64,000 nt of DNA from CAVVKW01 sp963749035 (GTDB lineage Bacteria; Verrucomicrobiota; Verrucomicrobiia; Chthoniobacterales; JAATET01). The stretch is from assembly GCA_963749035.1 (NCBI GenBank), contig CAVVKW010000001.1, positions 295,209-359,208 of the forward strand. The letters run 5' to 3'. The position numbers were made by a program, and so were the translations under genes. Under the pieces are notes generated by a model, which had not been told where the DNA came from, searched no databases, and saw only the letters and a list, made by a program, of their open reading frames with translations. Positions 43,613-53,131 of the stretch are shown piece by piece (position 1 is the first letter of the stretch; each line of letters begins with the position of its first letter).

Positions 43613-46600
43613 TGGTTCTTTGGATCGACGATGATTTTGCCTTCCGAGCCACCGGAGGCGGGGAAAGTGAGGAGATCGAAATCGAGCTGATTGCGCCACG
43701 CCTGAACGAGGACGTGGTTGCGGGTTTCGACGGCTTCGAGGTAGGCGCGCTGCATCTCGACGAAGAGGCTGATGGAGATGCCACCGATGCGGTATTGGCG
43801 GTCGGCGAGTTCCGACGCGGCGTGAATCTCGTCAATGGCCTCCGGCGACATCGTCGCGAGGAGCTGGCGGGTGGCGGCGAGCGCGACATTGCGACGCTCG
43901 AATTCGCGGGTCAGCTTGGCTCTGGCGTCCTCGGCGAGCATTCGCTGGAGGCTGGCCGGACCGGTTGTCGCACTGGTGGCGACGGGGCGGGAGAGCCCGG
44001 CGAGATCTTCGACGGCACCGAGTCCCTCCGTGGTGAACCACCCGCCGACCGGATACATCTCGGCCTCGCTGGCCGCATCGACCCCGAAGACGCCTCGGGC
44101 GATGCGGGCCTGGCGGGTCGCGAGGGCGAGGCTGGCGGCCACGAGGTCGGGACTCGATCCGTCGGGGTTGAGCGCGGGACCGGGCGGCGGACCTTCGAGA
44201 GTAAAGGCGGCGTTGGCCGGACGACCGATGAGGCCGTTGAGCACGATGGCGAGTTGGTCCTGCTCGGCCCTAGCTTCGGCGGCGGCTTGCCGGATCGGGT
44301 AGTTCGACCCGCTGAGGATGCGGATCTCCAGCAACGCGTCGAAGCCGCTGGTCGGGCGCTTCTTCAACATTGCGACGAGGGCGTCGGCGCTGGCGGCGAG
44401 ATCGGCCGCGGCACGTCCGGTCGCCTGAGCGGCGAGATACTCAACGGCGTGGAGACGGACCGTGGCCGCCAGGACGAAGCGAAATTCTGCGAGCGCCAGC
44501 TTTGCGAGATCGGCGTCGCGGTCGAGGATCGCACGGCGTAGCGTCTCACGCGACGGGAAGTCGAGCGGCTGCGGGATTTCGGCGGGGGTCGCGGCCCGCT
44601 TCTTCCCACTTTTCAGCGCGGCGAGTTCGGCCTCGTAGTAGGACAACTCGGGATTGCTCGCCATCGCTTCGGCGACGAGGGCGTCGATCGACCCCGTCGG
44701 GGCTTCGGCGGCCTGGCTGCTGGGTGCCGCGAACAATCCGAACGCGAAAACGATGGCCGCGGTCGCCGCGACGGCGGCGCTTTTCTCCCGCCGTGCCCGT
44801 TTGCGTTCCAAGCCGCTTTCGACCCAGTGGTAGAGCGAGGGAAGCAGGAGCAGCGTCAGGAACGTTGCGGTGATGATGCCGCCGATGACGACCGTGGCGA
44901 GCGGACGCTGGACTTCCGCCCCCGCGCCGTGGCCGAGCGCCATCGGGATGAAGCCGAAGCTGGCGACCATGGCGGTCATGAGCACGGGGCGCAGCCGGTC
45001 CATCGCGCCGTTACGCACGGCGTCATCCACGGACTCACCTTCTTCGCGGAGCTGGTTGAAGAAGCTGAGCATGACGACGCCGTTGAGGACGGCGATACCG
45101 GAAAGCGCGATGAACCCGACCCCCGCCGAAATCGAGAACGGCATGTCCCGCAGCCAAAGCGCGAAGATTCCGCCCGTCACCGCAAGCGGGATGCCGGTGT
45201 AGATAATGAGCGCCTGACGAACGCTGCGAAACGCCATGAAGATGAGCAGGAAGATCATGGCCAGCGCGGCGGGCACGACGATGGCGAGGCGGGCGCGGGC
45301 CTGCTGGAGATTTTCGAACGTGCCGCCGAAGTCCACGAAGTAGCCGTCGGGGAAGGTCACCTTCTCGTCGATCTGCCGCTTGGCCTCGTCCACGAAGGTC
45401 TGCACGTCGGTGCCTCGCAGGTTGACCATAAGGGTGAGGCGTCGCTGGAAGGACTCGCGGCTGATGGTGTTCACGCTCTCGGCCATGGTGGCGTTCGCGG
45501 CTTTGCCGAGCGGGATGAAGCCGCCGTTTTCGCTGCGGAGCGGCAGATTCTCGACGGCGGCGAAGTCGGCGCGATCTTGCTCGCGCAGGCGGATGACGAC
45601 GGGGTAGCGCCGGTTGCCATCGACGACAACGCCGACTTCCTTACCCGCGAAGGCAGTCTCGATCACGTCGTTCACCTCCTGCGCTTGGACGTTGTATTGC
45701 GTCATGGCCTCGCGATCGACTTCGACCTGGAGGATGGGCGCCTTGCCGACGGCGTCGTATTCGACATCGGCGGCGCCGGGAATCTTCTCGACGATCTCGC
45801 GGACTTCGTTGCCGATTTTCTCCAGCTCGTCGAAATCGTCGCCGAAGATCTTGATGGCGATGTCGGCGCGACTGCCGGAGAGCAGTTCGTTGAAGCGGAG
45901 CTCGATGGGCTGTGAGAAGAGCTGAGATTGGCCGGGGAATTTCGCAGTGAGTTCCTCGGACATCAATTCGAGCAAACGTTCTTTGCTGACGGGCTTGCCG
46001 TTTTCCTCGCGGAACTCGGAAGGCTTTTTGAGCATCACGTAGGAATCGCCGACGTTCACGCCCATTGGATCGGTCGCGACCTCGGAGGTGCCCACGCGGG
46101 CGAAGATGTTCTCGATCTCGGGAAACTTCTCGACGAGGAGCCGCTCGGCGGCGTTCTGCATTTCGACCGAAGGCGTGAGGCCGATACTGGTCGTGCGGAT
46201 CATCTGGATTGCGCCGGAGCCTTCGTCGAGCTGCGGGATGAACTCCGCGCCGAGGCGCGAGAACACGGCCATCGAGAGCGCGAAGATCCCGACGCTGATC
46301 GCGAGAATGACCCAACGGGCGTGGATGGCGAAATTCAGCGCGGGAGCGTAAATCGCCTTACACCAGCGGATGAAGAAGTTGTCTTCCTCGCTGACTTTCT
46401 TCGTCATGAAATACGAGCAGAGGACCGGGATGACGGTCAGCGAAAGGATGAGCGCACCGACAAGGGCGAACATGACCGTGAGCGCCATCGGCTTGAACAT
46501 TTTGCCCTCGACGCCGGTGAGCGTCAGCAGCGGGACGTAAACGATGGTGATGATCGTGACGCCAAAGACGGTGGGCGTGCCGACCTGCTTGCAGGCGGTG

Positions 46601-47931
46601 AGAATCGTGTGAATGCGTTCTTCGCGCGTGAGGAGTCGCCCGACCTGCTGCTGCTTGTGGGCGATCATGCGGACGATATTTTCCGCCATGACGACCGCTC
46701 CATCAACGATGAGGCCGAAGTCCACCGCACCGAGGCTCATGAGATTTCCCGAGACGCCGAATTGCACCATGTTCGTCAGCGCGAAGAGCATCGAGAGCGG
46801 GATGGCGGACGCTACGATGAGGGCGGCGCGCCAGTTTCCGAGCAGACCGATGAGCACGACGATGACGAGGATCGCGCCCTCGAAGAGGTTCTTCTCGACG
46901 GTCGCGATGGTGGCATCGACGAGATCGGTGCGGTTGTAGAGCGTGACGATCTCCATGCCGGGCGGAAGCTTCCGCTGGATGTCGTCGATCTTGTTGTGGA
47001 CGCGCTCGGAGACGAGGCGGCTATTCTCGCCGATGAGCATCAGCGCGGAGCCGATGACAGCTTCCTTGCCGTTGAGAGTCGCCGCGCCGGTGCGGACACC
47101 GGAGCCGATGGCGACTTCGGCCACGTCCTTCACGCGGAGAGTCGTCGGCGTGCCCGCGAATTTGAGCGGGAGATTGGCGACTTCCTCGGCACTCTGGACG
47201 CGCCCGAGCGAACGCACGGAAACGCTCTCGCCGCCTTTCTCGACGATGCTGCCCCCGGCGTTCTGCGTGTTCTCCCCGATGGTGTCCGCGAGTTCGGAGA
47301 TCGTGACGCCGACGCTGCGGAGTCTGTCGGGATCAGGCATCACGACGATCTCGCGAGTGTAGCCTCCCGACGTGTTGACCTCGGTGATGCCGGCGACCGT
47401 GCGAAGCAGCGGCTTCACGATGTAATCCTGCGCGAGCTTGAGCTGCCGGAGCTGATCCTTGGGATCGGTCGGGATGTCTTTGGCGTCGGCCTTGTAGCCA
47501 ACCGTGTAGTGATAAATCTCCCCGAGACCCGTGCTGATCGGAGCCATCTGCGGGGTCACGTCGGGCGGCATTTCCGCCGCGACGGCTTGCAACCGCTCCG
47601 AGACGAGCTGGCGGGATCGATAAAGATCCGAGCCTTCCTCGAAGATGAGGGTCACCTGCGAGAGACCAAACTTCGAGATTGAGCGGATCTCCAGGAGGTC
47701 CTGAATGCCGCCCATTTCGACTTCAATCGGATAGGTGATCAATTGCTCGATCTCCTCCGGGGCGAAGGCCGGGACGGCGGTGTTGATCTGGACCTGGACG
47801 TTGGTGATGTCCGGGACGGCGTCGATGGGCAGATGGGCGGCGGACCAGCCGCCGACCACGATGAGCGCAAATGCGCCGATGAGAATGAAGACCCGCTGAC
47901 GAAGAGCGAATTCGAGAATTTTATCGATCAT
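43609..47931 (-). CDS. czcA: CzcA-type RND pump fused to a TolC-like domain
   Basis: The 1440-residue protein is about 400 residues longer than normal CzcA. Residues 1-1040 form the pump: IDAVPDITNVQVQINTAVPA near the start and DFGLIVDGAVVMAEN with the divalent-cation D-D-E triad. After the last pump helix comes a basic stretch, a hydrophobic segment (AAIVFAFGLFAAPSSQAA, about 1053-1080) and then a TolC/OEP-like domain to the end. The hydrophobic segment may act as an internal signal anchor that moves the tail into the periplasm. A separate TolC gene lies upstream too. Similar fusions occur elsewhere, but they are uncommon. Confidence 0.88.
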   Translation of the reverse strand: MIDKILEFALRQRVFILIGAFALIVVGGWSAAHLPIDAVPDITNVQVQINTAVPAFAPEEIEQLITYPIEVEMGGIQDLLEIRSISKFGLSQVTLIFEEGSDLYRSRQLVSERLQAVAAEMPPDVTPQMAPISTGLGEIYHYTVGYKADAKDIPTDPKDQLRQLKLAQDYIVKPLLRTVAGITEVNTSGGYTREIVVMPDPDRLRSVGVTISELADTIGENTQNAGGSIVEKGGESVSVRSLGRVQSAEEVANLPLKFAGTPTTLRVKDVAEVAIGSGVRTGAATLNGKEAVIGSALMLIGENSRLVSERVHNKIDDIQRKLPPGMEIVTLYNRTDLVDATIATVEKNLFEGAILVIVVLIGLLGNWRAALIVASAIPLSMLFALTNMVQFGVSGNLMSLGAVDFGLIVDGAVVMAENIVRMIAHKQQQVGRLLTREERIHTILTACKQVGTPTVFGVTIITIVYVPLLTLTGVEGKMFKPMALTVMFALVGALILSLTVIPVLCSYFMTKKVSEEDNFFIRWCKAIYAPALNFAIHARWVILAISVGIFALSMAVFSRLGAEFIPQLDEGSGAIQMIRTTSIGLTPSVEMQNAAERLLVEKFPEIENIFARVGTSEVATDPMGVNVGDSYVMLKKPSEFREENGKPVSKERLLELMSEELTAKFPGQSQLFSQPIELRFNELLSGSRADIAIKIFGDDFDELEKIGNEVREIVEKIPGAADVEYDAVGKAPILQVEVDREAMTQYNVQAQEVNDVIETAFAGKEVGVVVDGNRRYPVVIRLREQDRADFAAVENLPLRSENGGFIPLGKAANATMAESVNTISRESFQRRLTLMVNLRGTDVQTFVDEAKRQIDEKVTFPDGYFVDFGGTFENLQQARARLAIVVPAALAMIFLLIFMAFRSVRQALIIYTGIPLAVTGGIFALWLRDMPFSISAGVGFIALSGIAVLNGVVMLSFFNQLREEGESVDDAVRNGAMDRLRPVLMTAMVASFGFIPMALGHGAGAEVQRPLATVVIGGIITATFLTLLLLPSLYHWVESGLERKRARREKSAAVAATAAIVFAFGLFAAPSSQAAEAPTGSIDALVAEAMASNPELSYYEAELAALKSGKKRAATPAEIPQPLDFPSRETLRRAILDRDADLAKLALAEFRFVLAATVRLHAVEYLAAQATGRAAADLAASADALVAMLKKRPTSGFDALLEIRILSGSNYPIRQAAAEARAEQDQLAIVLNGLIGRPANAAFTLEGPPPGPALNPDGSSPDLVAASLALATRQARIARGVFGVDAASEAEMYPVGGWFTTEGLGAVEDLAGLSRPVATSATTGPASLQRMLAEDARAKLTREFERRNVALAATRQLLATMSPEAIDEIHAASELADRQYRIGGISISLFVEMQRAYLEAVETRNHVLVQAWRNQLDFDLLTFPASGGSEGKIIVDPKNQ

Positions 47932-47946
47932 GTGATGAGTAGGAAA

Positions 47947-48885
47947 TTAGTGAGAGTGCCCGCCGCCTTTCGTGGCGCGGAGTTCGGTGATGTAGAGTGC
48001 CTGAACGGCGGTGATGGCGATCTCGTCGCCCTCGTAGAGTCCTTCGGTGACTTCGACGAACTCGTCGTTGGAGGCTCCGATGGTGATGGGAGTGCGCTTG
48101 AGGAAGTCGCCGTCTCTGACGTAAGCGAAGGGACCCGCCGCCGTATCGAGCACGGCTGAGCGCGGGATTCTGGCAGCACCGAGGTCCTCGGTTTTCAAGG
48201 CTGCCTCGCCGGTGAGGAATGTCCCAATGGGGAAACGCCCGTCCGCGTCGGGGATTTCGACCAGCACCTCGGCCATGCCGGTGACCGGGACCTGCGTGTC
48301 GTCGATCTTCCAGACCTTGCCGGTGACGGACGAACCAGCCGGATCACCGGTGCGAAACGCGACCTCCTCGCCCTCGGTCAGCTCGTTGGCCAGGTCCGGC
48401 GTGAGCGTCGCCGTCGCGTAGGCTTGCCCGGAACGCTCGCCGCCGAAGCTCCCAGAGCCTTCGCTCGCTTCGCGGTAAACCTGCGCCGTTAGTGAAGTCG
48501 TGGCCTCCACGGGTTCAGCGGTCACGTCACCGATCTCCAGGCCGAACGCCGCGCGGGTATCGTCGTTGACCGCTATTCCCTTACCGGGCTGAAAGACACC
48601 GGCTTCGCCTTCCTCTTCGTCGCCGTGGCCTTCGTGGCCTCCCTGCTCTTCGCCGTGCTCATCGGGTTCGCCTTCGGCGTGCGTTTCTTCGTCGCCGTGT
48701 GCGGCGTGTTCCTCTTCTTCCGATCCAGCGTGGTCGGCGTGATCTTTGTCCGCCCCGCCTTCTTCGTCGGCGTGATCGGAATGCTCTTCGTGGTCCGGCT
48801 CGGGCTGGGCGACGCCCTTCGGTCCGCAACCAATGAGCAGCGTCAGGAAGAGAAGGGTTGTGAGTAGAATTCGGGTCGTTTTCAT
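47947..48885 (-). CDS. czcB: CzcB-type RND adaptor, lipoprotein
   Basis: The 312-residue protein starts MKTTRILLTTLLFLTLLIGC with a lipobox at LIGC. A very acidic His-rich segment follows (about 80 residues rich in D, E, H and G). The C-terminal half has the beta-barrel and membrane-proximal domains (QVPVTGMAEVLVEIPDADGR). The alpha-hairpin is short or absent, so this is a compact adaptor. It connects CzcA1 to TolC1 and may carry metal. Confidence 0.82.
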   Translation of the reverse strand: MKTTRILLTTLLFLTLLIGCGPKGVAQPEPDHEEHSDHADEEGGADKDHADHAGSEEEEHAAHGDEETHAEGEPDEHGEEQGGHEGHGDEEEGEAGVFQPGKGIAVNDDTRAAFGLEIGDVTAEPVEATTSLTAQVYREASEGSGSFGGERSGQAYATATLTPDLANELTEGEEVAFRTGDPAGSSVTGKVWKIDDTQVPVTGMAEVLVEIPDADGRFPIGTFLTGEAALKTEDLGAARIPRSAVLDTAAGPFAYVRDGDFLKRTPITIGASNDEFVEVTEGLYEGDEIAITAVQALYITELRATKGGGHSH

Positions 48886-50162
48886 TGTTCGGTTTTCGAG
48901 GGAGCGTCGAGACGTCCGCCGGTGAGGAGGTTGAGGTCGAGCAGGGCGCGCCACGCATCGAGCACGGCATTCTGCGAGGTGCGCAGCGCGTTGAGGTAGG
49001 CGGATTGCGAGTCGAGGTAGAGGACCGCCCCGATGGAGCCGCTGAGGTATTGGGAATTCGCCGTCGTCGAAGCGCCCCGGATGTTCTCCAGAATCCCCGA
49101 CGGGATTCGACTCAACTGACGCCGGGTCAGTTCGTAACTTCGCAGGCGGCTGAGAATCTCAGCTTCGGTGTCGCGCTCGGCCTTCACGCGGAGCGCCTCG
49201 GCGGCGGCGGCGCGGGCCTGGGCACTCTGGATATTGCCGATGTTCCAATCCCAGATCGGGATGGTTGCTGACACGGACGCCCCGATATTTTGCTCGGTGT
49301 CCCCCGCCACGTCGCGGCTGAAGAACGGCCCGATGGCGAAGTCCGGCGCGATGTCGAGCCGGGTGGCCGTGATTTCCTTCGCCGCTCGATCAAGCTCGCT
49401 CCGGCGAATCTGGAGCAGCGGATTGTGCGTCTGTGCGGCGAAGACGAGGGCATTTTCATCGAAGGATTTCCCCGGCGCTCGGAAGGGCGTGGAAATTCGA
49501 AGCGGCAGTTTTTGAGGGCGGCCGAGCAACGCATTGATCCGCGTCCGCGTCTCCTCCCGCCTCTCCGACGCCTCTTTAATTGCGGCCCCCAGCTCGACGA
49601 GACTCGCCTGCACGAGGCGAACCTCGATGTCGAAGCGTGCGCCGTAGTTGTTCGCCTTGCCGAGCTGCGCCGCCAGATCGTTACTCTGTTGGTAAACCGC
49701 CTCCGCGGCGTCTGCTTCGGAGATCGCCGCCAGATGCTCGTAGGCCAGCAGCCGGACTTGCCCGGCCAAGGCGAGTCGGAATTGCTCGAGTCCGAGTTCG
49801 GCTATCTCAATGTTCTTGTTCGCGATCGCCTTGCGGAGCGTCCCCTTGCCGGGAAACTCGAACGTCTGCGTCACCGAGACGCTGAACGTCGTGCCATTAC
49901 CCTGGAGGACATTGGCCTCGTCGCGCACCTCGCGTCCGCCAAACTCGACGGAGACTTCGGGATTCTTGAAAAACCCGGCCTGCGTGCGCTGTCCGCGGGC
50001 GGCGGCGACTTCCGCCTCGTAGGTTTTCAATTCCGCGTTGTTCGCCAGCGCTGCTGCCGCCAGCTCGTCGATGGAGTTGGGGCCGGTCGGGGTATCCTGG
50101 GCCTGTAGCGCAAACGCGCTGGCGAGGCCAAGCGCGACGCTCAGCGTTCGAATTTGTTTCAT
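48882..50162 (-). CDS. czcC: TolC-family outer-membrane factor (copy 1)
   Basis: The 426-residue protein starts MKQIRTLSVALGLASAFALQ with a signal peptide. It has two OEP repeats with SIDELAAAALANNAELKTYE and AQTHNPLLQIRRSELDRAAK. It is the outer-membrane duct of the first Czc system. Its stop overlaps the CzcB ATG (ATGA). Start 50162 gives a well-formed signal peptide; longer frames are possible. Confidence 0.88.
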   Translation of the reverse strand: MKQIRTLSVALGLASAFALQAQDTPTGPNSIDELAAAALANNAELKTYEAEVAAARGQRTQAGFFKNPEVSVEFGGREVRDEANVLQGNGTTFSVSVTQTFEFPGKGTLRKAIANKNIEIAELGLEQFRLALAGQVRLLAYEHLAAISEADAAEAVYQQSNDLAAQLGKANNYGARFDIEVRLVQASLVELGAAIKEASERREETRTRINALLGRPQKLPLRISTPFRAPGKSFDENALVFAAQTHNPLLQIRRSELDRAAKEITATRLDIAPDFAIGPFFSRDVAGDTEQNIGASVSATIPIWDWNIGNIQSAQARAAAAEALRVKAERDTEAEILSRLRSYELTRRQLSRIPSGILENIRGASTTANSQYLSGSIGAVLYLDSQSAYLNALRTSQNAVLDAWRALLDLNLLTGGRLDAPSKTEQ

Positions 50163-50194
50163 GGGTAGTTGGTTTCTCATGGATGGCTGGCCGC

Positions 50195-50653
50195 TCACGC
50201 GGAATGAAAAGTCGGGTGATACCGGACGATGATCCGCACGGCGTCGCCGACCTCGGTCAAGGGGAAGCTGACGACGAACGAAATTCGCCCGTGACGCGCC
50301 CGACTCAGGCGTGGATGGGACGAATCGATGTCGTCCCGCGCTTCGGCGAGCACCGTGCCGTCGGCGGCGACGAGCTGCACATCGACGTGGGCCGGAGCCG
50401 GAATGTCCTGCCCCAGAATCTGGCTCAGACTCCCGGTGACAAACAGACGGTCGGCGGTCTCGTATGCCCGCGGGCCGGAGAGCACGCCACCGCTGGCATC
50501 GACGGTTTGGATGAGGAGCGAGGAATCACCGACCCGCTGACTTCCCTTGAAGGTGGAGCAAGCGGAAAGGGTCGCGAGGGCAAACGCCGCGGCCGCGGGT
50601 CGCCCGAGAAAAGCAAACTGAGAGATCGAATAATCGAGAAAAGAAGGTTTCAA
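50195..50653 (-). CDS. Putative lipoprotein, paralogue of that at 749
   Basis: The 152-residue product would begin at TTG 50653 because no ATG lies near the signal peptide (AAAAFALATLSACSTFKG, lipobox LSAC). The domain (GGVLSGPRAYETADRLFVTG then ISFVVSFPLTEVGDAVRIIV) aligns with the lipoprotein at 749, including the RYHP end. It lies between the small metal-site gene and TolC, so it is part of the first Czc operon. A GTG or other start cannot be excluded. Confidence 0.6.
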   Translation of the reverse strand: MKPSFLDYSISQFAFLGRPAAAAFALATLSACSTFKGSQRVGDSSLLIQTVDASGGVLSGPRAYETADRLFVTGSLSQILGQDIPAPAHVDVQLVAADGTVLAEARDDIDSSHPRLSRARHGRISFVVSFPLTEVGDAVRIIVRYHPTFHSA

Positions 50654-50792
50654 AAGTTGGTCCTGATTGTGGCGGTCCGGCAAAGTGCCGGGGTGCGCAG
50701 TGGTTCGAGTGGGAGCCGGAAACAATTCGGCAGGTCGGGGCACGGAAGGCCCCGTCAAACGCGAATCGCGGACGCACTGCGCCCGCGATCAA

Positions 50793-51113
50793 TCAGGACA
50801 ACTGAGGTGGGTAATCGATCTCGCGCGACGGACCATCGAGGGCCATCTCGTCGCGGAAGGAGAACAAACAGACCGAGGTGTCGGGGATCAAAGTCCGCAC
50901 GGAATCGACGACTGCCAATTTCGTGTGCAGGTGGCTATGGCCGCAGCAATGACCGACCGGGCAATCATCGCCCGATGCCGGAGATTGCTGCCGTTCCGCC
51001 GCATGATCCTCGACAACCGTGAGATCCGCGTAAGCGTGAGCCGCTTGGCCACCCGCCATCAACAAAATGGCGATCACCCAAACGATCCTAATGTGCTTCA
51101 CGCAGAACTGCAT
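50793..51113 (-). CDS. Small exported metal-site protein (copy 1)
   Basis: The 106-residue protein starts MQFCVKHIRIVWVIAILLMA with a signal peptide. The mature part has DDCPVGHCCGHSHLH, a Cys/His cluster, and ends SREIDYPPQLS, shared with the paralogue at 36179. It is the first gene of the first Czc operon. It may deliver or sense metal in the periplasm. The family is unrecognised. Confidence 0.7.
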   Translation of the reverse strand: MQFCVKHIRIVWVIAILLMAGGQAAHAYADLTVVEDHAAERQQSPASGDDCPVGHCCGHSHLHTKLAVVDSVRTLIPDTSVCLFSFRDEMALDGPSREIDYPPQLS

Positions 51114-51481
51114 TGCGCCCGTAGATCGGATGGGCGCAGGCATTTGTCAATTCGGAATTCAAAATGCGTAAAATTCCAGCAACGTAGAATCTTCCCCGGC
51201 CGCCAAGGGCTTTTCGACAGTCGGAGTCAATGGAGCGGCCCAAAAAATTGAACAGCACGGTGGCATAACCGAATGGAAAACTTTCGACGCCAAGGAAGCC
51301 GAGATTGCACCGTCTCGATACATCCGCCTCTTGGTGAACGACCTTGATTTGTTCCCCGCTGTCGTTCGTGCAATGCCGAAAGAGGGTTTCGGGTCCGAAA
51401 CTGAGAGAGAAACAAGACACTGCGAGCATCCCGAATGAAAAAAGTCGTTTGGTCTCGGACGCGCGCCTGAAAAATACCGGG
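51114..51481. other. Gap between the metal and mobilisation modules
   Basis: This 368-bp stretch is less GC-rich than its surroundings. It contains the Czc promoter at its left edge. A leftward frame from 51429 (MLAVSCFSLSFGPETLFRHC) looks signal-peptide-like but runs into the next gene and has no support, so I did not annotate it as a gene. No hairpin or repeat stands out. Confidence 0.4.
51122..51150 (-). promoter_or_regulatory. Promoter of the first Czc operon
   Basis: On the minus strand TTGACA (51150-51145) and GATCTA (51127-51122) are 17 bases apart. The ATG at 51113 lies 8 bases past the -10, again implying a leaderless or near-leaderless message, as at 36544. The -10 is weak. Confidence 0.4.
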
Positions 51482-53077
51482 CTACTTCCCCACTTCAGCA
51501 TCCAGCCATCGATACGAGAGGACTGAACGATCCATCGCCTGCCAAGAAAGGTTTACTTTGCGGCCATCGATCTTTTCTTCGACCAGTCCGACATTCTCGA
51601 ACGATTGTTTCAAGTTTGGGAAGACGATGGTGTCTTCAAAAAATCGAAAACTTTTGGAACCAACGATATCGAATCGGGTCGGTGACTCTTCCAAATCTTG
51701 CTCTCTTGGAGGGAGATCGGAGCTAGCCGTAAAACTGATCTTGATTGGCTGTGGCGAGACCTCGAACTGAACTTCACGACCTTCCATGAGCGCCGCGATT
51801 TGGTCGGTTTCTCTCATGATCTCCGGCGTGATCAGGTTCGTCGTAGGGAGAAGTGCATCGATCTTGAATCGTTTGCAGATCTCGCGGCACCGACCCAGCC
51901 AATCGAGCGTTTCAATGGCTGCGTCGAGGTCAGGAGTGTCGTTCAGTTCAGCCTGACAAAGGCTGTTCCCATCCAAAAACCACGAGATCCGAATCGGCTC
52001 GCCATCCTTGGTGCTCCGCGCCAACACGCGAATTTCGTCGAACCAAGGCAGAGCCATGATCCGGCGGCCTCCCCAGCGTTGCCAATAAAAACCGAAGGAG
52101 ACTGAGAGTGGCTTTCCGGCAACGAACTCGTCGGGAATAATCTGCGACTCGATCACCAGCGGAGTGCCAGTCAACGCTCCATTGAACGTCAACGAATCCG
52201 TTCCAATTTGCCATTCACCATCGATCTGAAGAAACCGGCCCGATTCACGACTCGCGCCCAGATCAATTCGGCACGTGCCCGGATGCTTCGGTGGCTGCAC
52301 CGAGATGGCTTCGCTGCGGGATTCGTTGAGAAGACTCTCCAGAAGGGGAGAATTGATTCGAAGATGATCGGTCGGAATCTTCAATGGATTGCCATGCCGG
52401 ACAAAGGAATCTACGGCAGCGGCATCTAATCCCTGTTCGCCCGCGCGGATGTGAGCAATCGGGAATGACTCCAACGCTCCGATTTCGATGTGCTCCTGTC
52501 CTCCAAGCATGGAGACAGTGACTTCCAGCCGCGGATCGAGCTGATCGAGATCACGTTTCCGCTTAGCAAGAGCCGCCCGAGGAGTGCCCGGGAAAAGCTC
52601 GGACAAATAATTTTCGGCCTCGCGCAGGAATCCTCGGAACCTCCGAAAGTCTGATAGATTGTTATCTTTTTCGAAGCGAACCGTAACAGTCCGCTGCTGG
52701 AGACGGGCCGATGACACCTTCTCCCGAAGGTATTGCTGGGCGAAGATCCAGTGTGCGCCGCCACTGTCCACATCGACGAGAAAGATGAATGCTGGAAGGC
52801 GCTCTGAATCGCGCAGGTAGAGCAGCGACTTCGATTTGATCTTACGTTGCAGCTTGATCCGACCCCGATGGCGCGCGCCTTTGATCTGAGCCGCAAAACG
52901 CAAACCGGTCGGCTCGCCGTCGACAATCTCAACCTGATAGTCGACCGCGAAATCCGGACTTTGTTTTCTGAGAAGCCAGGACGCGGGCATCAGACTCTCG
53001 AATTTCCGAACGGCGAGTTGGTCGATTTCGAGGGATTCGCCGTAGGTCGGATAAGGACTTCCCGGTTCGCTCTTCAT
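51482..53077 (-). CDS. DUF4365-type nuclease-like protein
   Basis: The 531-residue protein has an N-terminal DUF4365 domain: DFAVDYQVEIVDGEPTGL then FAAQIKG at about residues 43-67. The D-E-QxK arrangement (Asp46, Glu50, Gln64, Lys66) resembles the PD-(D/E)XK nuclease core. The remaining 380 residues are uncharacterised and beta-rich. The gene is 54 bases downstream of a ClpB-type ATPase and probably in the same operon. A nuclease role in defence or DNA processing is inference from the fold; no substrate is known. Confidence 0.6.
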   Translation of the reverse strand: MKSEPGSPYPTYGESLEIDQLAVRKFESLMPASWLLRKQSPDFAVDYQVEIVDGEPTGLRFAAQIKGARHRGRIKLQRKIKSKSLLYLRDSERLPAFIFLVDVDSGGAHWIFAQQYLREKVSSARLQQRTVTVRFEKDNNLSDFRRFRGFLREAENYLSELFPGTPRAALAKRKRDLDQLDPRLEVTVSMLGGQEHIEIGALESFPIAHIRAGEQGLDAAAVDSFVRHGNPLKIPTDHLRINSPLLESLLNESRSEAISVQPPKHPGTCRIDLGASRESGRFLQIDGEWQIGTDSLTFNGALTGTPLVIESQIIPDEFVAGKPLSVSFGFYWQRWGGRRIMALPWFDEIRVLARSTKDGEPIRISWFLDGNSLCQAELNDTPDLDAAIETLDWLGRCREICKRFKIDALLPTTNLITPEIMRETDQIAALMEGREVQFEVSPQPIKISFTASSDLPPREQDLEESPTRFDIVGSKSFRFFEDTIVFPNLKQSFENVGLVEEKIDGRKVNLSWQAMDRSVLSYRWLDAEVGK

Positions 53078-53131
53078 CGAAGAGATCCTACCATAAGAAC
53101 GACGACGAAAACGAAATCCGAGTCGAAAGCC

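Noticed and set aside
45928..47682. 584-codon open frame opposite the fused czcA
   Set aside because: Same mirror effect of high GC and biased codons.
51088..51429. Small signal-peptide-like frame
   Set aside because: It runs into the start of the small metal-site gene and has no family support; kept only as a note for the gap.
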